Source of the DNA: Gemmatimonadota bacterium
GTDB lineage: Bacteria; Gemmatimonadota; Gemmatimonadetes; Longimicrobiales; Gaopeijiaceae
Direction: 5' to 3'
Length of the DNA stretch: 52,941 nucleotides
Assembly: GCA_021295835.1 (NCBI GenBank)
Contig: JAGWBP010000027.1
Location: forward strand, 703-53,643
In this document: in pieces, positions 37,989 to 45,933 of the stretch
Layout of the letters: every line of letters starts with the position of its first letter
Numbering within the stretch: the stretch's first letter is position 1
Made by a program: the position numbers and the translations under genes
Notes under the pieces: generated by a model
Databases searched by the model: none
The model's input: the letters and a program-made list of their open reading frames with translations, nothing else
Told to the model about the DNA's origin: nothing

Positions 37989-40708
37989 GGCCTCTCTCCC
38001 ATGTGCTTCTCCATGAGCGCCGCCCTCTCCGCCTCGATGGCGGCCTGGCGCTCGCGGTCCATCTCGATGTCGAAATACAGCTTGCCGTCCACGTAGCTCT
38101 GGAGGGCCTTGGCGTAGACGCTCAGCGGGTGCCCCTCCCAGACGACCAGATCGGCGTCCTTTCCGATCTCGATCGAGCCGACCCGGTCGTCGATGCCGAA
38201 CTGGATCGCCGGATTCAGCGTCACCAGCCGCAGCGCCTCCTCCTCTCCCATCCCGCCCCACCTGATCGCCTTGGCGGCCTCCTGGTTGAGGTGGCGGATC
38301 TCCTCGCCCGAATCGGAGTTGATCGAGACGAGGACGCCCCGTTCGGCCATGAGGGCCGCATTGTGAGGGATCGCCTCGTAGGCCTCGACCTTGTACGCCC
38401 ACCAGTCCGAAAACGTCGAGGCGCCCGCCCCGTGGGCCGCGATCTCGTCGGCGATCCGGTACCCCTCGAGCACATGCTGCAGGGTGCGAATGCGGAATCC
38501 GAACTCCTCGGCCAGGCGGAGGAGCTGGAGGATCTCGTCGGCGCGGTAGGAGTGCGCGTGCACCCAGCGTTCGCCCTTCAGAATCTCGGCCATCGCCTCC
38601 AGCTTGAGGTCGCGCCTGGGCGGCGCTCCCCGTCCATCTCCCGCCTCGAAGGCATCCCACTCCTCCAGGTAGGCGCGTGCGTCTAGGAACGACTGCCTGA
38701 TCACGTCCTGCACCCCCATCCGCGTGGCGGGGTAGCGGTCCGGATCGCGGTCGCGCGTCGTGTTCTCGCCCAGTGCGAACTTGATCCCCTTCCGCGCGCC
38801 GATGCGTAGATCGTCGGCGTCGGCGCCCCAGCGCAGCTTGATGACCGAGTTGCCGCCGCCGATCGGGTTCGCCGAGCCGTGCAGGATGTTGATCGTGGTG
38901 ACTCCGCCCGCGAGCGCCCGGTAGAGGCCGATGTCCTCCGGGCGAAGCACATCCTCGATCGTCACCATCGCGGAGTTGTTGAGCGTCCCCTCGTTGATGC
39001 TCAGCGCCGCGAGGTGGGAGTGCGCGTCAACGATGCCCGGCGTGACGTACTTCCCGGCCGCGTCCACGACGACGGCGTCCGACGGGGCGCTCAGGCCGCT
39101 GCCGATCTCGACGATGATCCCGTCGCGGACCAGTATGTCGGTATCGGCCAGGGTGCCGTGCGAGGCTGTGAGCACCGTCGCGCCTCTGATCAGCGTGACG
39201 GGGTCGTCGCGGTAGGGCCCGGTGTTGGCGCTCATCGGCACGGGCGGCGCGTCGGAATCGGGGGCTGCCGCCTGATCCGCATCGTCCTCCGCTTCATCCG
39301 CCTCGTCACCGTCGTCGAGATCCCCAACCTCGGTGATCTCGGCCTCCTCCACGCCGTCCTCGGCCCCACCGTCCTCCTCCTCCACCTCGAAGAGCTCGCC
39401 GTCAACCACGATCATCTCGATCCGCGAGTCCTCGTCGAGCAGTCCGCCCGAAGTGACGACCAGGTTGGCGATCTTCCCCTCCTCGATCGATCCCAGCCGG
39501 TCGGCCACCCCGAAGATCTCGGCCGGGGCAAGCGTCAGCGCCTTCACCGCGATCTCCTCGGCAAGCCCCTGGGCTACCGCCCGCCGGACCGCAGCCAGCG
39601 CCTCGCCGGGCCCGCTCAGGCCACCGGTGTAGAAGGCGAAGGGGACCCCCGCCTCGGCGAGCGCGGCCGGCGTGGTAGGGGCCCGGTCGTACCTCCTCAG
39701 CTCGGCGAGCGTCGGTCTCCGCTCCGGGTCGTCGTCCTTGGGCGGTTGGGGCCAGTCGAGGTCCACGAGCGCGGCCACTCCGGCGTCGGCCAGCAGCTCC
39801 GCCCCCGCGTACGCCTCCTGGGCGCCGTAGACGATCGGCCGCACACCCATCTCGCCGGTCGTGGCGAGCGCCCTTCCGATATCGGAGCGGCTACTGGCGG
39901 GAAAGAGCGTTGGCCAGCCCTCGATCAACTGCGTTCGGATCGGTTCCAGCGCCCGGTCCCACTCGGGGCGGCGCTTCCCCAGCGGGTCGGCGTCGTAGTC
40001 GGCCCATACGCTGCGGTAGTGCGCGGCGTCGTAGTAGAGCTGCTTGAGGTAGGCGAAGACCCCCATCGCGCTCCCCGGAAATCCCCGGTACACACCGGAA
40101 CTGTCCCGCAGGTTGATCCGCATCGCGACCGGGGTCGCCACGACCATCTCGCGGGGACGTTCGAATGAACCCAGATTGAGGACCGACGCCCGACCCGGCA
40201 CGAGTCCGGCGTGGGGTGCGCTGACCACCGTGGTGAAGCCGGCCTCGCGCCACCTCTCGAAGCGGTCGTCGCCCGCGTCGATGCTCTCTGCCCCGGAGAG
40301 CCAGGGCGTCGTACCCGGCCGGTCCTCCGGGCCCCACGAGTGGTGATCGAACTCCTGATCCGCGCTCCGACGAGTGGGTGGCACCCCTACAATTCGGCCG
40401 TGCCCGAGGGTGGTGAAGGCATCGAAGAGGCCGGGGTAGACAGTCCTACCGGTCCCGTCGACGATCCACGCGCCGGGTGGCGGCGAGACCCCTTCGCCGA
40501 CGCCGACGATTATCCCGTCGTCGATCACGACCGTGGTGCCCTCGAGCGTTGCCCCCGATACGGTGACGACGCGCGCCCCCTGGATCGCCAGGAGACGTGG
40601 CCCCTCCGGTCGGGTGGGTTGCGGCTGCGCTGCCAGGGGCGAAGATGTCAGAGCGGCGACGAGGGCGGCGGTCATGGCGACTGCCTGTGGGCGTGACTGC
40701 GGTTGCAT
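37985..40708 (-). CDS. Fused double amidohydrolase: degenerate N-terminal and intact C-terminal domain
   Basis: 907 residues from ATG 40708 behind AAGGAG. The signal peptide ends near SSPLAAQPQ. The N-terminal domain (about 40-430) reads TVYPGLFDAFTTLGHGRIVG, with the DAHxH ligands replaced by DAFTT. An acidic linker (DLDDGDEADEAEDDADQAAA) joins it to the C-terminal domain (about 500-890). There the metal site is complete: YVTPGIVDAHSHLAAL, WVHAHSYRADEI, LQHVLEGYRIADE, SINSDSGEEIRHL. It is a periplasmic hydrolase of the imidazolonepropionase-like class, perhaps acting on peptides or cyclic amides; the substrate is unknown. It is cotranscribed with the single-domain degenerate paralogue downstream. 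Confidence 0.87.
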   Translation of the reverse strand: MQPQSRPQAVAMTAALVAALTSSPLAAQPQPTRPEGPRLLAIQGARVVTVSGATLEGTTVVIDDGIIVGVGEGVSPPPGAWIVDGTGRTVYPGLFDAFTTLGHGRIVGVPPTRRSADQEFDHHSWGPEDRPGTTPWLSGAESIDAGDDRFERWREAGFTTVVSAPHAGLVPGRASVLNLGSFERPREMVVATPVAMRINLRDSSGVYRGFPGSAMGVFAYLKQLYYDAAHYRSVWADYDADPLGKRRPEWDRALEPIRTQLIEGWPTLFPASSRSDIGRALATTGEMGVRPIVYGAQEAYAGAELLADAGVAALVDLDWPQPPKDDDPERRPTLAELRRYDRAPTTPAALAEAGVPFAFYTGGLSGPGEALAAVRRAVAQGLAEEIAVKALTLAPAEIFGVADRLGSIEEGKIANLVVTSGGLLDEDSRIEMIVVDGELFEVEEEDGGAEDGVEEAEITEVGDLDDGDEADEAEDDADQAAAPDSDAPPVPMSANTGPYRDDPVTLIRGATVLTASHGTLADTDILVRDGIIVEIGSGLSAPSDAVVVDAAGKYVTPGIVDAHSHLAALSINEGTLNNSAMVTIEDVLRPEDIGLYRALAGGVTTINILHGSANPIGGGNSVIKLRWGADADDLRIGARKGIKFALGENTTRDRDPDRYPATRMGVQDVIRQSFLDARAYLEEWDAFEAGDGRGAPPRRDLKLEAMAEILKGERWVHAHSYRADEILQLLRLAEEFGFRIRTLQHVLEGYRIADEIAAHGAGASTFSDWWAYKVEAYEAIPHNAALMAERGVLVSINSDSGEEIRHLNQEAAKAIRWGGMGEEEALRLVTLNPAIQFGIDDRVGSIEIGKDADLVVWEGHPLSVYAKALQSYVDGKLYFDIEMDRERQAAIEAERAALMEKHMGERP

Positions 40709-40785
40709 GGTGCTCCTTGGGCCGGTCGGGTTGTCGTGCCCCGCCGACGACACTCTGACGCCGGGAGTGCAACATTCTACGAGCC

Positions 40786-40916
40786 AGCAGCCCGTGGGCA
40801 AGTCTTGGTTTACAGTACCCGTATCCGTGCTGCGCTCGGCATTGCCCCTGGTCACGAACGGCTGCGCCCGGCGCTGCTCCTCGCACGAATGGCGCTTTGT
40901 GTAGATTGCGGAGCGC
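40786..40916 (+). repeat. Dispersed repeat, diverged copy with half of the AT-rich box
   Basis: The left end is GCAGCCCGTGGGCAAG (40787-40802). Next comes TTGGTTTACAGTACCCGTAT, matching the box and flank at 20441-20470, and then CGGCGCTGCTCCTCGCACGA and ATGGCG, matching the internal block of the long copies. It lies in the 303-bp gap between the divergent amidohydrolase and metallopeptidase genes, where no other gene is seen. Confidence 0.6.
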
Positions 40917-41011
40917 CTCGAAGGGAGAGATGGGCAGGTGCGGCGCGGTTGGGTGCAGTCATCTTCCCAAGGGTGCTGCCGACCACGACCGGTGCCGACA
41001 CGGTGGATCGC

Positions 41012-43288
41012 ATGGAGCAACTGGAGAGCGGAGCGCAGGTGAGAGGAACCAGATCGACTTCGGTCCCGCAATCGGCGGTGCCTCGCTCCCTTGCCGCCTT
41101 CCTCGCGCCGGTGCTTCCGCTCGTGCTCGCCGCGTGCGATGGCAAGCAGATGGAGATCGACGACCCGGTACCTTCGAGCGTTCTTGTCCTACCCACGGAG
41201 ATCACCTTCACCTATCTGGGCCAGGTGGAGCACCCCGGTGCGAAGGTCTTCGACCAGTACGGGGAGGAGATGGACACCACAACCGACTGGTCCACCACCG
41301 ACGAGGCGGTGATCGAGCTGGAGGTGGACGCTCTGGGGCCGATCGTGACCGCCGTGGCAAATGGTGCCGCCACGCTGGAGGCGAAGGTGGGGAGCGTCAC
41401 CGGCGCGGCCTCGCTCGTTGTGGCTCAGGGCCCGGCGCTGCTGGAATCGACGGGTGGCGACGGCCAGACCGGTGCCCGGGGCGAGACGCTGGCCGAAATG
41501 GTCGCTGTCTACACGGAGGATTCCGGGGGATCTCCGGCAGAGGGGGTCGAGGTGACCTTCCTTGCGGCGGAGGGAAGCGGCGAGTTCGGCGACAGCGTCG
41601 TCCGCACCAACGCGGAGGGAGTCGCCGAGACGACCTGGACGCTGGGCGCGACTCGCCAACAGTCCGGGGTGGCGGCCGCGGGGGAGTTCGAGGTCGCCTT
41701 CGCCGCCGAGGCCATCTCCGACCCTCCGGAGCCCGACTACGCGCTGATCGGCGACCTGGAGCCCGCCAGGTCGGATCCGCTCGACAGCGAGATCTTCGAG
41801 ATCCGGGCGCTCATCGCCAATCTCGGCGACGGGCCGGGGCCGCCCTCCTTTTCCGTCGAGGCGACTTCGGAGGGTGCCGGGACTCACTCGGTCGAGGTCG
41901 AGCGAATCGAGCCTGGCGACACGGCCGCGGTGGTTGTTCCAGGCGGTCCGCTCGAGGCGGGGGTTCGCTGGGTGGAGGTGGCCATCGATCCGGCGGACGC
42001 CGTCGTCGAGTGGGACGAGGGCAACAATGCCGACAGCGTCGAGCTTCGAGTTGTCAGCCAGCGTGAGATCCGACTCGGCGAGAGCGTCACGGTCGAGTCC
42101 GAGGAGCAGGGCAGCGTCTTCCTCTTCCGGGTCGAGATCGAGGAGGGGTCGGACGAGGCGCTCAATGTGGAGCTGAGCGGGGGAAGCGGCGACGCCGACC
42201 TCTTCGCCCACTACGGAAGGCGCCCCGACTACCGCTACCGCTACCGGTGCTTCTCGATCGAGGGCGATACCGGCGAGGCGTGCCAGCTCGTGCCGACCCG
42301 CGCCGGCGTCTATCACATCGCCGTCCACGCCTTCACCGCCTTCGGACCGTCGGAGCTCAAGGTCACCCTCGGTGGCAGGGAGGTCGAGTCCTTCGACATC
42401 GAGCTGGTCTTCCTGGAGGGGGGCAGCGCCTCCGAGCGCGAGGAGGTCGAGGATGCGGCGGAGCGGTGGGAGGAGATCATTGTGCGCGACGTCTACGACT
42501 GGGACCATGAGGAGTTCGATCCGGTGCCTGCGGGGACGTGCGGTCCTGGATCTCCGGCAGTTTCGGATCTGGTGGACGACATCCGCATCTTCGTCACCTT
42601 CGACTCGATCGATGGCAGCGGCGGCGCGATGGCGAAGTCCGGCCCCTGCTGGGTGCGGCCGTACCCGCTCGAGGGGGGCGAGGGGATCTGGCTGCAGCCC
42701 ACGCTGGCGGCGATCGTCATCGACGAGGACGACCTGGCCGATCTGGACGAAGATCTGGTCGACGCCTTCATGCAGCACGAGATGGCGCACGCGCTCGGCT
42801 TCGTGCCAAGCCTCTGGAACCGCCACGACCTGCTTCGCGATCCATCGCTCCCCGACAACCCCGACGCCGATCCGCACTTCGACGGCCCCGAGGCGCTGGC
42901 GGCCTTCGACGCCGCCGGGGGGAGCGGCTACGAATACGGGAAGGTGCCGCTCGAGGACGGAGCGGAGGATGGCGTCTCGGACTCCCACTGGCGGGCCGAC
43001 GTCATGGGCAATGAGCTGATGACCCCCAGCCTGACCGGCGACGAGCAGCCGCTGAGCGCCATCACGGTCGGGACATTCCACGATCTGGGCTACGAGGTGG
43101 ACCCGGCCGAGGCCGACGGCTACACCCTTGCGTACGAGATGAGGCTCGGCGAGCCGAGAATCGTACGTCTCGGCCATGACATCGCGCCCTTCCCCATCCG
43201 GGTGTACCGCACGGTGGGCAAGCGCCTCGATCTCACGGGCCGCGAGATCGTGGTCCCCGGGGCCGAACCGGGCCGACCCCGGAGGTAG
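41012..43288 (+). CDS. Leishmanolysin-like (M8-type) metallopeptidase lipoprotein
   Basis: 758 residues from ATG 41012; the frame is open upstream into repeat DNA. Signal PVLPLVLAAC is a lipobox. Order: BIG2-like domain (YLGQVEHPGAKVFDQYGEEM), an Ig-like invasin-type domain (VEVTFLAAEGSGEFGDSVVR), CARDB-like domain (VEVAIDPADAVVEWDEGNNA), PPC-type domain (LNVELSGGSGDADLFAHYG), then the peptidase with H589-E-M-A-H593-ALGF, third ligand H659 (DSHWRADVM) and the Met-turn region GNELMTPSL. The spacing and NELMTP match bacterial leishmanolysins. It is a surface or periplasmic protease held by lipid; substrate unknown. Confidence 0.88.
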   Translation: MEQLESGAQVRGTRSTSVPQSAVPRSLAAFLAPVLPLVLAACDGKQMEIDDPVPSSVLVLPTEITFTYLGQVEHPGAKVFDQYGEEMDTTTDWSTTDEAVIELEVDALGPIVTAVANGAATLEAKVGSVTGAASLVVAQGPALLESTGGDGQTGARGETLAEMVAVYTEDSGGSPAEGVEVTFLAAEGSGEFGDSVVRTNAEGVAETTWTLGATRQQSGVAAAGEFEVAFAAEAISDPPEPDYALIGDLEPARSDPLDSEIFEIRALIANLGDGPGPPSFSVEATSEGAGTHSVEVERIEPGDTAAVVVPGGPLEAGVRWVEVAIDPADAVVEWDEGNNADSVELRVVSQREIRLGESVTVESEEQGSVFLFRVEIEEGSDEALNVELSGGSGDADLFAHYGRRPDYRYRYRCFSIEGDTGEACQLVPTRAGVYHIAVHAFTAFGPSELKVTLGGREVESFDIELVFLEGGSASEREEVEDAAERWEEIIVRDVYDWDHEEFDPVPAGTCGPGSPAVSDLVDDIRIFVTFDSIDGSGGAMAKSGPCWVRPYPLEGGEGIWLQPTLAAIVIDEDDLADLDEDLVDAFMQHEMAHALGFVPSLWNRHDLLRDPSLPDNPDADPHFDGPEALAAFDAAGGSGYEYGKVPLEDGAEDGVSDSHWRADVMGNELMTPSLTGDEQPLSAITVGTFHDLGYEVDPAEADGYTLAYEMRLGEPRIVRLGHDIAPFPIRVYRTVGKRLDLTGREIVVPGAEPGRPRR

Positions 43289-43334
43289 CCGGGGATCGGG
43301 GGCAGATAGTCATCGACACGGCGGTGGGTGGCCT

Positions 43335-43512
43335 GGGAGCCCGTGGACAAAGCCCTAGCGGCATTCGAGGCGCGCTGCATCCGCGCTGGGCCGCTCCGCT
43401 CTTCGTTGCTCCTCGGGCGAATGGCGTTGCTATTCCCCTTTCGTCGCGCCTCGCCAGCCCGGCGCTTCGCGCCTCTCGGTGCTCGCCAGGGTTCATCCAC
43501 GGACTCCGAGGC
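43335..43512 (+). repeat. Dispersed MITE-like repeat, full-length copy (about 178 bp)
   Basis: The left end is GGGAGCCCGTGGACA (43335-43349) and the right end TTCATCCACGGACTCCGAGG then C. Internal blocks TTCGAGGCGCGCTGCATCCG, GCGTTGCTATTCCCC and CGCTTCGCGCCTCTCGGTGC are shared with the copy at 11638, same orientation. It fills the gap before the potassium channel gene. Confidence 0.8.
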
Positions 43513-43529
43513 AGTCTCGGGGCGAATCG

Positions 43530-45230
43530 GTGAAGAGCACCATCGCGACGATCGTCGACCTGCTGGGCGGCGAAGCCAGGCGGAACGACTTGGGCCCCCT
43601 GATCATCCTTCGCTTCGGGGCGCTGCTCGCGCTCGTGGTGGCTCTCTTCTCGGTCCTCTTCCACCTGGTGATGGCGGCGGAAGGGCAGGAGCACGAATGG
43701 TTCACCGGTGTCTACTGGACGCTCACCACGATGAGCACGCTTGGGTACGGGGACATCGTCTTCCAGTCGACTCTCGGTCGCGCCTTCAGCATGCTGGTGC
43801 TGGTGACCGGCGTGCTCCTGGTGCTGGTTGTGCTCCCCTTCGGATTCATCAGGCTGATGATCGTCTGGCTGGAGGCACAGCTCAGGACCCGGGTAGACAC
43901 GCGGGTTCCACGCCACCTGAAGGGGCATGTGATCGTCAGCATGTACGACGATGTTGCGGACGAGCTAGTCGGGCGCCTCGCCCACGCGGGGGTCGAGAGC
44001 GTGGTTATCGAGGCAGATCCGGTGCGAGCCGCCTCGATGCACGCGGACAAGGTGCCAGTGGTGCGGGGCGAGCTGGGGATGCGGGCCACCTATGAGAACA
44101 GCGCCTTCGGGCGGGCCAAGCTCCTCCTGGCGAATGCGTCGGACGTAGTCAACACCAACATCGTGCTTACCGCGCGCGAGGCTTCGGAGAGGGTGCCGAT
44201 AGTCGCCACCGCGACGAATCCCGAGGGCGAGGCCGTGCTCAAGCTGGCCGGGGCGAATCAGGTTGTGCTGACGACCCGTCGGCTAGGGAGACAACTGGCC
44301 ATCCGGGTGCCGGTCGGCCCGGCGAAGGCGCTGACCGTCGGACGCTACAAGGGGATCGCGATCGCCGAGTTTCCGATTCGGGACACGCGGCTTGGCGGGC
44401 TGACGCTCAAGGAGGCGGCGGTAAGGACGCACACCGGCCTGACGGTCTTTGCGATCGCCAAGCGCGGGCACCTGGAGCGGGGGCTGCCCGGTACCGTGCT
44501 CCGGGAGGACTGCATTGGGCTGGCGGCGGGGAGCAGCGAGCAGGTCGACGCCCTCAACCGCTACCTGGCCGAGGGCGCATCGGAGGGCGGGCGCGTGGTG
44601 GTGATCGGCGGAGGGCGCGTGGGACGCGAAGTTGTGAGGTCGCTCGATGCGCGCGGGGCCTCGGTGGGGATCGTGGACCGGAGGCCGTCGCTCCGGGACG
44701 CACTGGTCGAGATCGCCGACGAGGTGACGATCGGCGACATGACCGACAAGCGGGTGATCGAGCAGGTGGGGATAAGGACCGCCTCATCGCTGGTGCTTAC
44801 CACCAACGACGACGCCACCAACATCTTTCTGGCCGTCTACTGCCGCAAGCTGAACCCCGACGCGATAATCGTCAGCCGGGTGACGAGTCCCGCCAACGTC
44901 GAGGCCATCCACCGCGCCGGTGCCGACTTCGCCGTAAGCGACTCCGAGATCATGATCCAGTCGATCCTGGCTGCGGTGCGGGGCAGCCAGCCGATGATCC
45001 TGGGCGAGGGGCTCGACCTCTTCGGTGCCGAGGTGCCGCGCTCGCTCGTGGGGAAGCCGCTCAGCGACAGCGGCATCCTTGCCCGCACCGGACTTTCCGT
45101 CTTCGCCGTCGAGGGGAAGGGCACCATCGAGGCCCACCCGAGGCCTGGCCGCATCCTCGGGAAGGGCGAGCACATTCTCTTCGTGGGCACGGTATCGGAG
45201 CGCGACGAGTTCGAGCGCGTCTTCGGCTAG
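43530..45230 (+). CDS. Potassium channel with two tandem RCK (TrkA-N/TrkA-C) modules
   Basis: 566 residues from GTG 43530. TM1 (IILRFGALLALVVALFSVLF), pore with selectivity filter TTMSTLGYGDIVF, TM2 (AFSMLVLVTGVLLVLVVLPF). Then RCK1 (HVIVSMYDDVADELVGRLAH) with TrkA-C (AIAEFPIRDTRLGGLTLKEA), RCK2 with the Rossmann loop VVVIGGGRVGREVVRSLDAR, and a final TrkA-C (RSLVGKPLSDSGILARTGLS). The Rossmann glycines are complete only in RCK2, so RCK1 may not bind nucleotide. A two-TM K+ channel with paired RCK units per subunit resembles GsuK- or MthK-type gating by ligands. Confidence 0.88.
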   Translation: MKSTIATIVDLLGGEARRNDLGPLIILRFGALLALVVALFSVLFHLVMAAEGQEHEWFTGVYWTLTTMSTLGYGDIVFQSTLGRAFSMLVLVTGVLLVLVVLPFGFIRLMIVWLEAQLRTRVDTRVPRHLKGHVIVSMYDDVADELVGRLAHAGVESVVIEADPVRAASMHADKVPVVRGELGMRATYENSAFGRAKLLLANASDVVNTNIVLTAREASERVPIVATATNPEGEAVLKLAGANQVVLTTRRLGRQLAIRVPVGPAKALTVGRYKGIAIAEFPIRDTRLGGLTLKEAAVRTHTGLTVFAIAKRGHLERGLPGTVLREDCIGLAAGSSEQVDALNRYLAEGASEGGRVVVIGGGRVGREVVRSLDARGASVGIVDRRPSLRDALVEIADEVTIGDMTDKRVIEQVGIRTASSLVLTTNDDATNIFLAVYCRKLNPDAIIVSRVTSPANVEAIHRAGADFAVSDSEIMIQSILAAVRGSQPMILGEGLDLFGAEVPRSLVGKPLSDSGILARTGLSVFAVEGKGTIEAHPRPGRILGKGEHILFVGTVSERDEFERVFG

Positions 45231-45253
45231 GGCAGGCGAAGCGAGGGACGCTG

Positions 45254-45341
45254 GCATTGTAAACTGTAGATTACATATTGTAAAGCATACATTACAGTAT
45301 GGAGAGGTGAGCGAAGAGGTCCAGCGGGGATGCAGCGCCGT
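45254..45341 (-). repeat. AT-rich palindromic box plus partial dispersed repeat
   Basis: The box CATTGTAAACTGTAGATTAC then ATATTGTAAAGCATACATTA (45255-45294) is followed by GGAGAGGTGAGCGAAG and GTCCAGCGGGGATGCAGCGC, the reverse of the internal block of the long copies. Neither strand starts a credible gene here. The region 45231-45573 holds nothing else that I can support. Confidence 0.7.
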
Positions 45342-45573
45342 ATCCCGAATCGAGGCGGCCCATCGGCGCGAGGATCTGTTCGACCGGCGGCAGCTCATGG
45401 ATGTCTGGGCGAGCCACTTGGCTGACGAGTGACGAGTCCCCACGGCCCTTCCTGACTAGATTCCAAGGTCGCATCTGTTACGGTATCGCGGTTCACTCGA
45501 TAGGGTGGGGCTGGTGCTCGTCGGGACCTGTAGACGGCGATACATGCAGGAGAGGAGGGCAAGGGACAGCGAT

Positions 45574-45933
45574 ATGCTCTGGATCAACGAAGGGTTCTTC
45601 TTGGACGACGCGGGCAACGTCATCAGCACATCGTACGTCGATCTGCGCGAACCCGGAGAAAGGACGTCGATACATACGCTGGTGAAGGAGTGTTGCAGGG
45701 GACATGCGCTGGAGGACTCGGACACCGTCCTGATTTCTCCCGTCAAACGGTTCCGTAAGGCCCTGCTCTGGAACATGGAAGCAAGAACCTGTCTTGGCGA
45801 GCCTGCCGGTGCTGCTGGCGGGCATGGCTCTCCTGTCCGGGATGTGGCCGACCCCGGCTCTCCAGGCTCAGGAGCCAGCCAGCGGACCGGTCGCGCGCAT
45901 CGCCTTCGTGGCGGACGATGCGAACGCCTTTAG
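45574..45933 (+). CDS. Possible small protein upstream of the efflux operon
   Basis: 120 codons from ATG 45574, with AAGGGA 8 nt upstream; ATG 45544 is an alternative. The first about 65 residues (MLWINEGFFLDDAGNVISTS and on to ISPVKRFRKALLWNME) have protein-like composition and GC-rich third positions. The rest overlaps the TolC gene in another frame and looks like read-through. No family is recognised. It may be a 3'-truncated gene or a regulator fragment. The alternative is that the whole stretch 45342-45793 is non-coding leader. Confidence 0.35.
   Translation: MLWINEGFFLDDAGNVISTSYVDLREPGERTSIHTLVKECCRGHALEDSDTVLISPVKRFRKALLWNMEARTCLGEPAGAAGGHGSPVRDVADPGSPGSGASQRTGRAHRLRGGRCERL

Noticed and set aside
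38879..40168. 429-codon plus-strand ORF opposite the fused amidohydrolase
   Set aside because: The sense strand encodes an unmistakable signal peptide and amidohydrolase; the plus-strand product has no family features.
41189..43177. 662-codon minus-strand ORF opposite the metallopeptidase
   Set aside because: Shadow of the sense gene, no start signal and no recognisable domain.
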